NCBI GenBank assembly: GCA_035656335.1
Contig: DASRSS010000136.1
Span: 1 to 7,554, forward strand
Length of the DNA stretch: 7,554 nucleotides
Direction of reading: 5' to 3'
DNA from: DASRSS01 sp035656335
GTDB taxonomy: Bacteria; Actinomycetota; Actinomycetes; Mycobacteriales; Jatrophihabitantaceae
Position 1 is the first letter of the stretch. Each line of letters opens with the position of its first letter. The notes beneath the pieces were generated by a model. It saw only the letters and a program-made list of their open reading frames with translations, did no database searches and was not told where the DNA came from. The position numbers and the translations under genes were made by a program. This document shows positions 1 through 6,584 of this stretch, piece after piece.

Positions 1-818
1 AGCTGCTCGGCGAACTCGGCCACGGTCGGCGGACGCTGGTCCTTCTCCTTGCTCATCGCGCGGATCAGCAGGTCGGACAGCTCCATCGGCACGCCGGCGC
101 CGACGAGCGGATGAACCGGGTCGCGCAGGATGCGCAGGATCACCGACGCCGGGGACTCCCCCTCGTACGCGCGGAAGGCCGACCGACCGGCGACCAGCTG
201 GTACAGCGTCGAGGCCAGTTCGTAGACGTCGGTCGCCGCCGACGTCCCGCCACCTTCGAGCAACTCCGGGGCGGCGTGCAGCGTGGTGAAGTCGAAGAGC
301 CCGGCCGTCGTCTGCGTCGAGGACTGCAGCATCGCCACGCCGAAGTCCGCCAGCGCCGGCTCACCGAACTCGGTCACCAGGATGTTCTGCGGCTTGACGT
401 CGCGGTGCAGGATCCCGCCCCGGTGCGCGGTCTCCAGCGCGCCCGCAACCTTGATCCCGATCGACACGACCTCGCGAACCGGCAGGCCCAAGCCGTTGCG
501 CAACCGGTCGGACACGGCGCCAGCGCACAGCTCGAGGACGAGCACGGGCCGGCCGTCCGGGGTCCGGAACGTGCGGAACAGCGTGACGATGTTGGGGTGC
601 GAGCTCAGCGCGCCGAGGGCGATCGACTCGCGTTCGAACGACTCGATCGCGCGCGGGGACGCGTCGCGCACGTTGAGCAGCTTGAGCGCGACACGGCGCC
701 CGGTCTCGATCTCGCGGGCGCTGAACACGGTCGCCAGGCTGCCGACGCCGATCTCGACCACGTCGGCATAACCGCCGAACAGCTCGTGGCCGGCGTCCTT
801 GCTCCTGCGCCGCAGCAC
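1..818 (-). CDS. Serine/threonine protein kinase, PknK-like catalytic domain (C-terminus outside window)
   Basis: This is a Hanks-type kinase that transfers phosphate from ATP to Ser/Thr of target proteins. The frame is open to the left edge, so only about 272 N-terminal residues are visible. Visible motifs are the Gly-rich loop GVGSLATV (residues 24-31; the third Gly is Ala), the ATP-anchoring Lys46 in VALKLL, the likely helix-C Glu64, HRDVKPQN with catalytic Asp140 (138-145), DFG at 158-160, a Ser/Thr-rich activation loop (SSTQTTAG) and APE at 183-185. All catalytic residues are present, so the enzyme should be active. The end of the kinase fold (RPPTVAEFAEQL) lies at the edge. The GTG start at 818 was chosen because an in-frame TGA sits at 857-855 and a strong ribosome site lies 7 nt upstream. 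The APE-to-end segment resembles M. tuberculosis PknK, a soluble kinase with a C-terminal regulatory region; this is a judgement from memory. The C-terminal region (membrane, PASTA, ATPase or other) cannot be seen. It lies downstream of two exporter genes on the same strand. Confidence 0.93.
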   Translation of the reverse strand, partial: MLRRRSKDAGHELFGGYADVVEIGVGSLATVFSAREIETGRRVALKLLNVRDASPRAIESFERESIALGALSSHPNIVTLFRTFRTPDGRPVLVLELCAGAVSDRLRNGLGLPVREVVSIGIKVAGALETAHRGGILHRDVKPQNILVTEFGEPALADFGVAMLQSSTQTTAGLFDFTTLHAAPELLEGGGTSAATDVYELASTLYQLVAGRSAFRAYEGESPASVILRILRDPVHPLVGAGVPMELSDLLIRAMSKEKDQRPPTVAEFAEQ

Positions 819-825
819 CGCGAAT

Positions 826-832
826 CTCCCCC
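826..832 (-). promoter_or_regulatory. Ribosome binding site of the kinase gene
   Basis: GGGGGAG lies 7 nt upstream of the GTG at 818. It fixes the kinase start and gives the gene its own translation signal, independent of the upstream exporter. Confidence 0.7.
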
Positions 833-842
833 GTACCGATCG

Positions 843-871
843 GGCCGCAGGACATCAACAACTGCGCGGCC
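843..871 (-). terminator. GC-rich hairpin between exporter and kinase genes
   Basis: Read on the minus strand, GGCCG (871-867) plus CAG (864-862) can pair with CTGCGGCC (850-843). This gives an 8-bp stem with a 2-nt bulge and an 11-nt loop. It starts 16 nt after the exporter stop codon and ends just before the kinase ribosome site. No T-tract follows, so this would be a Rho-independent terminator without a U-tail, an attenuator, or merely a chance stem in GC-rich DNA. Confidence 0.3.
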
Positions 872-886
872 TGAGGGACGAGGGTA

Positions 887-2350
887 TCAACGCACGGCGG
901 GCGTGTCGGGCGCAACGGGCATACGAATCGCGGCGTCCGCCTCGAACAGCGCGGCCGTGCGCGCCACCGTTCCCGACGCCCAACGTCCGGTACTCGCCAG
1001 CCCGAGGACGAGGACGGCGAAGCTGAGCCCCGCGGTCACCAGCCACGCCGGGCGGGCCGCCGAGACGAAGCCGCTCGACATCGCGCCGACCAGGCCGGAG
1101 TTCAGCACCGAGCCGACGACGGCGACGCCGAGCGAGGCACCGACCTGACGGCTCGTCGAGGCGACCGCCGCGGCCACCCCGGCCTGGCTGTCCGGCATGC
1201 CGGAGACGGCGGTGTACGTGATCGGGGCGTTCAGCATGCCGAAGCCCACGGCGAAGACCGCGTACGCGCCGATCACGACGGCCAGCGAGGTCCTCGCGCT
1301 GCACTCGTGCAGCATCACGCCCGCGACCGCCATCGCCACGCCCGCGACCGCGAGCGGTACGCGTGGCCCGCGGGTGCCGACGAGCCGTCCGGACAGCGGC
1401 GCGAACAGCGTGGTGAGCACCGCCATCGGCAGCGTGCAGACTCCGGCGACCAGCGGGCTCAGGCCGCGAACGTCCTGCAGATACAACGTGTTCAGGAAGA
1501 GGAAGCCGGCGAATGCGCCGAACCCGCACACCGCGATGAGCGTGGCGAACGAGAACGGGATGCTGCGGAAGAACCGCGGGTCGATCAGCGGGTCGCGGCG
1601 GCGCGCCTCGTAGCGCACCAGCGCCGCGAGCCCCAGCACCGCGACAACGAACAGCGAGACCGTCTGCGCGGACGTCCAACTGCTGCGCGGCGCCTCGATG
1701 ATCGCGTAGGTCAGCGACGCGAGCACGACGATCACCAGCAGCTGCCCGACGACGTCCGGACGGCGCGCGCGAGCGGCGCGCGACTCGGGCACGAAGCACG
1801 CGGCCAGGACGAACGCCAGCACGCCGATCGGGATGTTCACCCAGAAGATCGCGCGCCAGCCGATGGATTCGGTGAGCGCGCCCCCGACGACCGGCCCGAG
1901 CCCCATGCTGATCCCGACCACGGCGCCCCACACGCCGATCGCCATCGCCCGCTCGCGGCGGTCGGTGAACACGTTGGTGATGATCGCCATGGCGACAGGG
2001 TTCAGCATCGAGCCGCCGATCGCCTGCAGCGCCCGGAACGCGATCAGCCAGCCGAGCCCCGGCGCCAGGCTGCAGGCGAGCGAGCCCACCGTGAACAGCA
2101 CCAGTCCGGTCTGGAACGTTCGGCGCCGCCCCAGCCGGTCCGCGGTAGAGCCGGACAGCATCAGCAGGCTGGCGAGGACCAGCAGGTACGCGTCCACCGT
2201 CCACTGCAGGTCGGCAAGATCGGCGTGGAAGTCCGAACGGATGGCCGGCAGCGCGATGTTCACGATCGTGTTGTCCATGCCGACGATGACCAGGCTCAGG
2301 CAGCAGATCGCGAGCACCAGGAGCCGACGGCGGTAACTGAGCTCGCTCAC
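887..2350 (-). CDS. MFS drug/metabolite exporter, DHA2 family (14 TM), first of a tandem pair
   Basis: This is an integral membrane proton-coupled antiporter expected to export drugs or secondary metabolites. The length of 487 aa fits the 14-helix DHA2 family (EmrB/QacA-like). Hallmarks are the TM1 signature MDNTIVNIALP (residues 25-35), motif A with DRLGRRR (71-77) between TM2 and TM3, antiporter motif C ending GPVVGG (152-157), and GWRAIFWVNIPIG (164-176). Hydrophobic segments continue to about residue 457, with a short soluble tail. The GTG start at 2350 places about nine polar residues (SELSYRRR) before TM1. A GGAGGG ribosome site abuts this codon almost directly, which is unusually close. 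The gene follows the second exporter by 13 bp on the same strand, so co-transcription is likely. Substrate is unknown. EmrB/QacA-type multidrug, puromycin/actinorhodin-type self-resistance or metabolite export are all possible. Confidence 0.93.
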   Translation of the reverse strand: MSELSYRRRLLVLAICCLSLVIVGMDNTIVNIALPAIRSDFHADLADLQWTVDAYLLVLASLLMLSGSTADRLGRRRTFQTGLVLFTVGSLACSLAPGLGWLIAFRALQAIGGSMLNPVAMAIITNVFTDRRERAMAIGVWGAVVGISMGLGPVVGGALTESIGWRAIFWVNIPIGVLAFVLAACFVPESRAARARRPDVVGQLLVIVVLASLTYAIIEAPRSSWTSAQTVSLFVVAVLGLAALVRYEARRRDPLIDPRFFRSIPFSFATLIAVCGFGAFAGFLFLNTLYLQDVRGLSPLVAGVCTLPMAVLTTLFAPLSGRLVGTRGPRVPLAVAGVAMAVAGVMLHECSARTSLAVVIGAYAVFAVGFGMLNAPITYTAVSGMPDSQAGVAAAVASTSRQVGASLGVAVVGSVLNSGLVGAMSSGFVSAARPAWLVTAGLSFAVLVLGLASTGRWASGTVARTAALFEADAAIRMPVAPDTPAVR

Positions 2351-2363
2351 CCCTCCATGATAG

Positions 2364-3809
2364 TTAGCTCGGCGAACTGTTCGGGACGGCGGCGCGGCGC
2401 GGACGGACCAGCGCCACCGCGAACGCTGCCGCCACCACGCTGATCGCCGCCAGCACCACGAGCGTGACCACCTCGGCGTGCGCGGACGTCCGCGCGCCCG
2501 GCCCGTCGATCAGCGAGAGGAAGATCGTGCCCGGGATCGCCACACCGAGCACCTGACCGAGCTGGAACACCGTGCCTAGCAAGCCACTCGCGTCCGCTGC
2601 CACCGGAAGCGGCACGTGCGTGAGCGTGACCGTGATGATCGGGCTGAACGCCAGGCCGAGCGCGAGCCCGAGCACCGACAGGTCGATCTCCAGCCAGGCG
2701 CCGGCGCCGCGTCCACCGTGCAGCAGCGGCGCGAGCAGCAGGTACGCGACGGCGGAGACGATCAGCCCGAACGGCACGATCGGGCCGTGCAGCCGCGCCG
2801 GCAGCCGTCGCCACGTGACACCGGTGATCGCGAACCCGGTCGCGGCCGGCGCGAACACCAGCCCGGTGTGCGCCGCGCTGTAGCCGAGCCCGCCCTGCAG
2901 GTGCAGCGCCAGGCTGAACAGGTAGCCGGCGTAACCGATCATCGCGATCAGCAGCGCGCTCATCCCGAGCACCAGTCCCGGCGCACGCAGCACGCTGCCG
3001 GAAACCAGCGGCGCCCCGCCGTGGCGCGCCTCGCCGCGCTCCACACCGACGAACACGACGAACAGCGCGGCGCTCGCGGCGAGCGTCAGCCAGCCCCACA
3101 GCGGCCAGTGCTCCTCGTGCCCGAGCACCAGCGGGATCACCAGCGCGGCGACGGCCAGCGAGAGCGTCACGACGCCGGACGGGTCCAGCCGCCGCTCGGG
3201 CATCGGCGTGCCGTTCGGCAGGTATCGGCGCGCGGCGACGAGCAGCACGATCCCGATCGGCACGTTGACGAGAAACACCGGCCGCCAGCCCAGCCCGAAC
3301 ACGTCCGCGCTGACCAGCAGGCCGCCGCAGATCTGCCCGAGAACCGAGCCGCTCGCGATCACCGCGCTGTAGATCGACAGCGCGCGGGTGCGCCGGTCAC
3401 CGGTGAACATCCGCTGGATCAGGCTCATCACCTGGGGCAGCATCAGCGATGCGCCGGCGCCCTGCGCGAAGCGGAACGCGATCAGGCTGGCGGCGTTCGG
3501 CGCGAGCCCGCACAGCAGCGAGAAGGCGGTGAACGTGATCAGGCCGATCCGGAACGCGCGGCCGTTCCCGATCCGGTCGCCGAGCCGCGCGCCGGTGATC
3601 AACAGCACCGCGTAGCTGATCAGGTAGCCGGCGACCACGAGCTGCAACGCGGCACCGGACGCGGACAGGTCGGTGCCGATCGTGGGCATCGCGACGTTGA
3701 CGATGGTGGTGTCCAGCAGCGCCATGAACACCGAGGTGAGCAGGACGCCGAGCAGCGCGCCCTCGCGGACGGCGGCGGTCGGCGCGGGACGGGTCAGAAC
3801 AGCAGTCAT
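2364..3809 (-). CDS. MFS drug/metabolite exporter, DHA2 family (14 TM), promoter-proximal of the pair
   Basis: This 481-aa polytopic inner-membrane exporter is homologous in architecture to its downstream neighbour. Visible motifs are the TM1 signature LDTTIVNVAMP (residues 32-42), motif A with GDRIG (77-81) followed by NGR rather than the usual RRR/RKR, motif C with GQICGG (158-163) where the usual Pro is Gln, and GWRPVFLVNVPIG (174-186). Hydrophobic helices extend to about residue 466. The ATG at 3809 was chosen because it gives a short polar N-terminus (MTAVLTRPAPTAAVREG) before TM1. The frame stays open upstream to about 4769, but that part is antisense to the XRE gene and reads as Arg/His-rich sequence, so it is not coding. 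There is no strong ribosome site upstream of the ATG. The gene is divergent from the MmyB-like regulator, which probably controls it. Sequence identity with the second exporter looks moderate, so this is not a recent duplication. Substrate is unknown. Confidence 0.93.
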   Translation of the reverse strand: MTAVLTRPAPTAAVREGALLGVLLTSVFMALLDTTIVNVAMPTIGTDLSASGAALQLVVAGYLISYAVLLITGARLGDRIGNGRAFRIGLITFTAFSLLCGLAPNAASLIAFRFAQGAGASLMLPQVMSLIQRMFTGDRRTRALSIYSAVIASGSVLGQICGGLLVSADVFGLGWRPVFLVNVPIGIVLLVAARRYLPNGTPMPERRLDPSGVVTLSLAVAALVIPLVLGHEEHWPLWGWLTLAASAALFVVFVGVERGEARHGGAPLVSGSVLRAPGLVLGMSALLIAMIGYAGYLFSLALHLQGGLGYSAAHTGLVFAPAATGFAITGVTWRRLPARLHGPIVPFGLIVSAVAYLLLAPLLHGGRGAGAWLEIDLSVLGLALGLAFSPIITVTLTHVPLPVAADASGLLGTVFQLGQVLGVAIPGTIFLSLIDGPGARTSAHAEVVTLVVLAAISVVAAAFAVALVRPRRAAVPNSSPS

Positions 3810-3866
3810 GGACCCAACCGTCGACCCGCAGCCGTCCCGGTGGTGAGAGCCCCGTGATCCTGGTAC

Positions 3867-3888
3867 TGCCGCTAATACCTTTGCCGCT
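3867..3888. repeat. Short direct repeat in the divergent XRE/exporter intergenic region
   Basis: TGCCGCT occurs at 3867-3873 and again at 3882-3888, a 15-bp period, inside the only non-coding DNA between the regulator and the exporter operon. It overlaps candidate -35/-10 elements of both directions, so it is a possible operator for the XRE regulator. A 7-mer repeated by chance in GC-rich DNA is the alternative. Confidence 0.35.
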
Positions 3889-3901
3889 GTCGGTGGTCGA
3901 A
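3872..3901 (-). promoter_or_regulatory. Candidate promoter of the DHA2 exporter operon
   Basis: On the minus strand, TTCGAC (3901-3896) and TATTAG (3877-3872) are separated by 18 bp. They would start transcription near 3865, giving a leader of about 55 nt. The -10 match is imperfect, and this is the best I can find in the 102-bp gap. Confidence 0.25.
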
Positions 3902-3909
3902 GATCTAAT
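3881..3909 (+). promoter_or_regulatory. Candidate promoter of the XRE regulator gene
   Basis: TTGCCG (3881-3886) and TCTAAT (3904-3909) are separated by 17 bp. An overlapping TAATGT at 3906-3911 is an alternative -10. Either would put the transcript start at or within a few bases of the GTG codons at 3912 and 3918, giving a leaderless or near-leaderless message. The -10 matches are weak. Confidence 0.3.
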
Positions 3910-3911
3910 GT

Positions 3912-4778
3912 GTGATCGTGGCGGCCGGCACCTTCAGCAAGCAGCGGCGGGACGAGCTCGCCGCGTTCCTGCGCAACCGGCGCGAGCGGATCACCCCTGC
4001 AGACGTGGGCCTCGCGCCCGGCGAGCGCCGGCGCACTCCGGGCCTGCGCCGCGAGGAGCTCGCGCAGCTCGCCGGCGTCGGGGTCACCTGGTACACGTGG
4101 CTGGAGCAGGGCCGTCCGATCAACGCCAGCGTGCAGGTGCTGGACGCGATCGCGCGCGTGCTGCGCCTGGGCGCGGCCGAGCGCTGGCACCTCTACCGGC
4201 TGGCGGAGGTTCCCGGCGTGCCGACGCCCCAGGCGTCCGAGCAGACACCGGCGGAGGTGCTGCCGGTGCTCGACGCGCTGGATCCCACGCCCGCGGCGGT
4301 CTACAACGGCAAATACGACCTGCTCAGCTGCAACGAGAGCTATGCGGCGCTGTTCCCCTACCTGGCGCGCGCGACCGGCATCGAGCGCAACGCGCTGTGG
4401 CAGATCTACGGCCGGCCGGACGGCAAGTCGCCGCTGACCGACACCGACGTGTGCAACTCGATGGTCGCGAACCTGCGCGCCAACTACGCCAACCACCTCG
4501 GCGATCCCGACTGGGTCGAGCTCATCGAGTCGATGTGCTCGGCGAATCCGAAGTTCGCGAAGCTGTGGGCCGACCACCCGATCTCCGACCCCGGCCCGCC
4601 GATCACCAAGGCGTTCGACTGCTTCGGGCTTGGGACGGTTCGCGTGCGCGCCACGGGCTTCCCGACCTCGCGCGGTTCGGAGTGCCGCATGGTCGTCTAC
4701 GTGCCGGACACGCCGGCGGACGTCGCGCTCATCGCCGAACTGCGTGAGCGCGCCGCCCGCCGCCTGCAACCGGCCTAG
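3912..4778 (+). CDS. XRE-family transcriptional regulator with MmyB-like ligand-binding domain
   Basis: This is a 288-aa DNA-binding regulator. The N-terminal helix-turn-helix contains the family-typical block RRTPGLRREELAQLAGV (residues 40-56) followed by VTWYTWLEQGR (58-68), which holds the recognition helix. After a linker, residues about 114-285 form the MmyB-like ligand-binding (PAS-like) domain, beginning with DPTPAAVYNGKYDLLSCNES (124-143). This family is known from MmyB of the methylenomycin cluster and is common next to oxidoreductases and exporters in actinobacteria, where it probably senses a small, possibly fatty-acid-like ligand. Start: GTG at 3912 preceded by a weak GAAGA (3899-3903, 8 nt away). 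GTG at 3918 is an in-frame alternative that removes two residues. It is divergent from the DHA2 exporters, so it is their likely local regulator. It ends 3 bp from the convergent exporter gene. Confidence 0.93.
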   Translation: MIVAAGTFSKQRRDELAAFLRNRRERITPADVGLAPGERRRTPGLRREELAQLAGVGVTWYTWLEQGRPINASVQVLDAIARVLRLGAAERWHLYRLAEVPGVPTPQASEQTPAEVLPVLDALDPTPAAVYNGKYDLLSCNESYAALFPYLARATGIERNALWQIYGRPDGKSPLTDTDVCNSMVANLRANYANHLGDPDWVELIESMCSANPKFAKLWADHPISDPGPPITKAFDCFGLGTVRVRATGFPTSRGSECRMVVYVPDTPADVALIAELRERAARRLQPA

Positions 4779-4781
4779 GCG

Positions 4782-6053
4782 TCAGCTCTCGTTGCCGAAC
4801 GCGGCGCCGACCTGCACCTCGTCCTCGCGCTCGACTCGGTCCAGGTCGTCCACCTCGGGCTGCGCGATCTCGCCGCGATCGGCAGACGTCAGCGCGCGGT
4901 GCACCGTCGACAGCACGACGGCCGCGAGCACGACCGACCCGGCGGCGATCGCGAACGGCAGGTTCGCGTTGTAGTGCTCGACCAGCCTGCCCGCGACGTA
5001 CGGCGCGAGGCCGCCGCCGATGAACCGGACGAAGCCGTACGTCGCCGACGCCACCGGGCGCTCGACGGGCGCGACGCTCATGACCGCTGTCGTGACCAGC
5101 GTGTTGTTCACACCGCAGAAGATGCCGGCCACGATCACCGCAACGATGACGGCCTTGTGGTTGTCAGGCCAGATGGCGATGACGGCCAGGTCGGCACCCA
5201 TCAGCACGAAGTTGCCGTACAGCGTGCGGGCGGTGCCGAACCGCGCTTTCAGCCACGGCGCGCCGAAGATCGCGAAGATCGCGACCAGGATGCCCCAGCC
5301 GCAGAACACCAAGCCGAGCTTGATCGGGCTGCTGATCCCCATCAGGAACGGCGAGTAGCCCAGCAGCGTGAAGAAGCCCCAGTTGTAGAGCAGGCCGACG
5401 ACGCTGGTGGTGGCCAGCGCGCGGTGCCGCAGCGCCTTGATCGGCTCGGTGATGCGCTCCTTGCGCGCGGGGGCGGGTGTCTTGGGCAGCAGGAACACGG
5501 TGGCCGCCAGCGCGATCGCCATCAGCACCGACACGCCGAAGAACGGCGCCCGCCAGCTCACGTTGCCCAGCGCGCCGCCGAGCAGCGGGCCCATCGCGAT
5601 GCCGACGCCGAGCGCCGTCTCGTACAGGATGATCGCGCCGGCGAACCCGCCGGTGGCGGAGCTGACGATCACGGCCAGCGAGGTCGCGATGAACAGCGCG
5701 TTGCCCAGTCCCCAGCCGGCGCGGAAGCCGACGATGCCGCCGATGCCACCGGACGCGCCCGCGGCCGCCGCGAAGATCACGATCAGGACCAGGCCCGCGA
5801 TCAGCGTGCGCTTAGCGCCGATGCGGCTGGACACCCAGCCGGTCACGAGCATGGCCACCGCGGTCACGACGAGGTAGCTGGTGAACAGCAGCTCGACCTG
5901 CGCCGGGCTCGCGTGCAGCTTGTCGCGCAGGGACGCCAGGATCGGGTCGACCAGCCCGATGCCCATGAAGGACACCACGCAGGCGAACGCGACGGCCCAT
6001 ACGGCCCGGGGTTGTTTGAACGCGCTGGCGGTCGAACGGCCGTGTGAACTCAT
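4782..6053 (-). CDS. MFS exporter, DHA1-like (12 TM), coupled to MarR repressor
   Basis: This 423-aa membrane transporter has about twelve hydrophobic segments between residues 17 and 390, the usual length for 12-helix DHA1 multidrug or sugar/metabolite exporters. TM1 carries FMGIGLVDPIL (29-39). Motif A is GWVSSRIGAKRTL (72-84), with Ser where many MFS proteins have Asp; this variant also occurs in some DHA1 relatives. A motif C-like GIAMGPLLGG follows in TM5. The C-terminus is an acidic soluble tail (about the last 35 residues, including EVDDLDRVEREDE). The ATG at 6053 immediately follows the TAG of marR, and a purine-rich GGAAGAAG inside the marR Lys codons can serve as ribosome site. Translational coupling with marR and release of repression by an effector are therefore likely. 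Substrate is unknown; the MarR context suggests a toxic or phenolic compound or drug. Confidence 0.92.
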   Translation of the reverse strand: MSSHGRSTASAFKQPRAVWAVAFACVVSFMGIGLVDPILASLRDKLHASPAQVELLFTSYLVVTAVAMLVTGWVSSRIGAKRTLIAGLVLIVIFAAAAGASGGIGGIVGFRAGWGLGNALFIATSLAVIVSSATGGFAGAIILYETALGVGIAMGPLLGGALGNVSWRAPFFGVSVLMAIALAATVFLLPKTPAPARKERITEPIKALRHRALATTSVVGLLYNWGFFTLLGYSPFLMGISSPIKLGLVFCGWGILVAIFAIFGAPWLKARFGTARTLYGNFVLMGADLAVIAIWPDNHKAVIVAVIVAGIFCGVNNTLVTTAVMSVAPVERPVASATYGFVRFIGGGLAPYVAGRLVEHYNANLPFAIAAGSVVLAAVVLSTVHRALTSADRGEIAQPEVDDLDRVEREDEVQVGAAFGNES

Positions 6054-6494
6054 CTATTTCTTCTTCCGGTTGCTCGGTTTCTTTCCGGTGATCAATGCCT
6101 CGACGGCGGGCAGGGCGGCGATCAGCGCGGCCCGGTCCTTGTCGTCGAGGCGATCGAACTCGTTCAGCAGCGCGGCGGTGCGGTTCGCGCGGCGCTCGGC
6201 CAGCAGGGCGCGTCCGCCGTCGGTGATCCGCACGAGGGTGGCGCGCCCGTCGCTCGGGTCCGCGACGCGTTCGGCGTAGCCGGCGCGCTCGAGCCGGTTC
6301 ACCAGCGTGGTCATGCCCGGCTGCGAGATCGCCTCGCGCTCGGCCAGCTCGCTGACGCGCAGCGGACCGGCCGTCGCGAGCGAGTCCAGCGTGGTCACAG
6401 TGCTGGTGCTCACGCTGCTCGGCGCCTGGCGGCGTACCCACATGACCAGCGCCTCGATGCCCTCGGCGACCGGCTGCATCCTCTTGTCGCTCAC
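6054..6494 (-). CDS. MarR-family winged-helix transcriptional repressor
   Basis: This 146-aa protein is of normal MarR length. The winged helix-turn-helix spans about residues 33-95: LRVSELAEREAISQPGMTTL (45-64) forms the HTH with recognition helix, then VNRLERAGYAERV, then the wing DPSDGRATLVRIT (79-91) with the conserved Asp/Arg of the family. Flanking N- and C-terminal helices would form the dimer interface. The last residues (GKKPSNRKKK) are strongly basic. GTG at 6494 was chosen: a -10 box ends exactly 6 nt before it, and upstream in-frame codons overlap the operator. An upstream GTG at 6551 would give 165 aa with an atypical N-terminus encoded by the operator itself. ATG at 6479 is the other option, but its SD-like AGAGG has no spacing. 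It lies directly upstream of the exporter and probably represses both genes. Confidence 0.92.
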   Translation of the reverse strand: MSDKRMQPVAEGIEALVMWVRRQAPSSVSTSTVTTLDSLATAGPLRVSELAEREAISQPGMTTLVNRLERAGYAERVADPSDGRATLVRITDGGRALLAERRANRTAALLNEFDRLDDKDRAALIAALPAVEALITGKKPSNRKKK

Positions 6495-6501
6495 GTCCAA
6501 A

Positions 6502-6524
6502 TTATATAACTGCCTTATATAACT
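6502..6524. promoter_or_regulatory. Putative MarR operator: paired TTATATAA palindromes
   Basis: TTATATAACT occurs at 6502-6511 and 6515-6524 with GCC between. Each copy contains the perfect 8-bp palindrome TTATATAA, so the site is at once a direct repeat (13-bp period) and an inverted repeat with a 5-bp centre. It is a sharp AT island in GC-rich DNA and covers the marR promoter spacer and -10. This layout is what an autorepressed MarR operator looks like. Binding is inferred, not shown. Confidence 0.7.
6518..6523 (+). promoter_or_regulatory. Possible -10 element for the divergent E1-like gene
   Basis: TATAAC within the right operator copy could act as a -10 on the plus strand, with a start near 6530 and a leader of about 55 nt. 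No convincing -35 is seen 16-18 bp upstream. If real, the same MarR site would control both directions. Confidence 0.25.
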
Positions 6525-6577
6525 CTGCAATGTTCTCCGTCGGGTGGGCACCTGGACGCACTACGGGTGGCAGGATC

Positions 6578-6582
6578 GGAGG
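6578..6582 (+). promoter_or_regulatory. Ribosome binding site of the E1-like gene
   Basis: GGAGG lies 2 nt before the GTG at 6585, and AGGA at 6572-6575 lies 9 nt before it. Together they support this start over the in-frame GTG at 6567, which has no such site. Confidence 0.5.
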
Positions 6583-6584
6583 CC

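Larger units (their letters stand above)
6495..6530 (-). promoter_or_regulatory. Promoter of marR-exporter operon, predicted leaderless
   Basis: On the minus strand, TTGCAG (6530-6525) and a perfect TATAAT (6506-6501) are separated by 18 bp. Exactly 6 nt (TTGGAC) lie between the -10 and the GTG at 6494. The predicted first transcribed base is thus the G of the start codon, a leaderless mRNA as is common in actinobacteria. No ribosome site precedes this GTG, which agrees. The operator copies occupy the spacer and the -10. Confidence 0.65.

Noticed and set aside
111..1148. 345-codon open frame on the plus strand across the kinase and exporter ends
   Set aside because: The opposite strand has a full set of kinase catalytic motifs. 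This frame spans two unrelated genes and a gap, and has low-complexity charged sequence.
855..2204. 449-codon alternative frame on the same strand as the second DHA2 exporter
   Set aside because: It is an Arg/Gly/Ala-rich frame shift of the exporter with no hydrophobic helices; the neighbouring frame carries all DHA2 motifs.
1307..2443. 378-codon open frame on the plus strand opposite the DHA2 exporter
   Set aside because: The translation is rich in Arg, Glu, Asp, His and Gln without any recognisable domain. This is the normal antisense shadow of a GC-rich membrane protein gene.
2616..3857. 413-codon open frame on the plus strand opposite the first exporter
   Set aside because: Same shadow composition (Arg/Gln/His/Asp-rich), no ribosome site and no known family.
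3854..4747. 297-codon frame beginning upstream of the XRE gene on the plus strand
   Set aside because: It is a shifted reading of the XRE gene rich in Arg/Ala/Gly; the HTH and MmyB-like domains are in the frame starting at 3912.
3810..4769. Long in-frame upstream extension of the exporter frame on the minus strand
   Set aside because: It is antisense to the well-supported XRE gene, its translation is Arg/His/Gln-rich and low in hydrophobics, and a clean MFS N-terminus begins at the ATG at 3809.
4899..6047. 382-codon open frame on the plus strand opposite the 12-helix exporter
   Set aside because: Same antisense composition pattern; the minus-strand exporter has clear MFS motifs and accounts for the region.
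6495..6551. Longer MarR start at GTG 6551
   Set aside because: The extra 19 residues are encoded by the operator and promoter boxes, and the 146-aa product from 6494 matches the usual MarR length and the -10 spacing.
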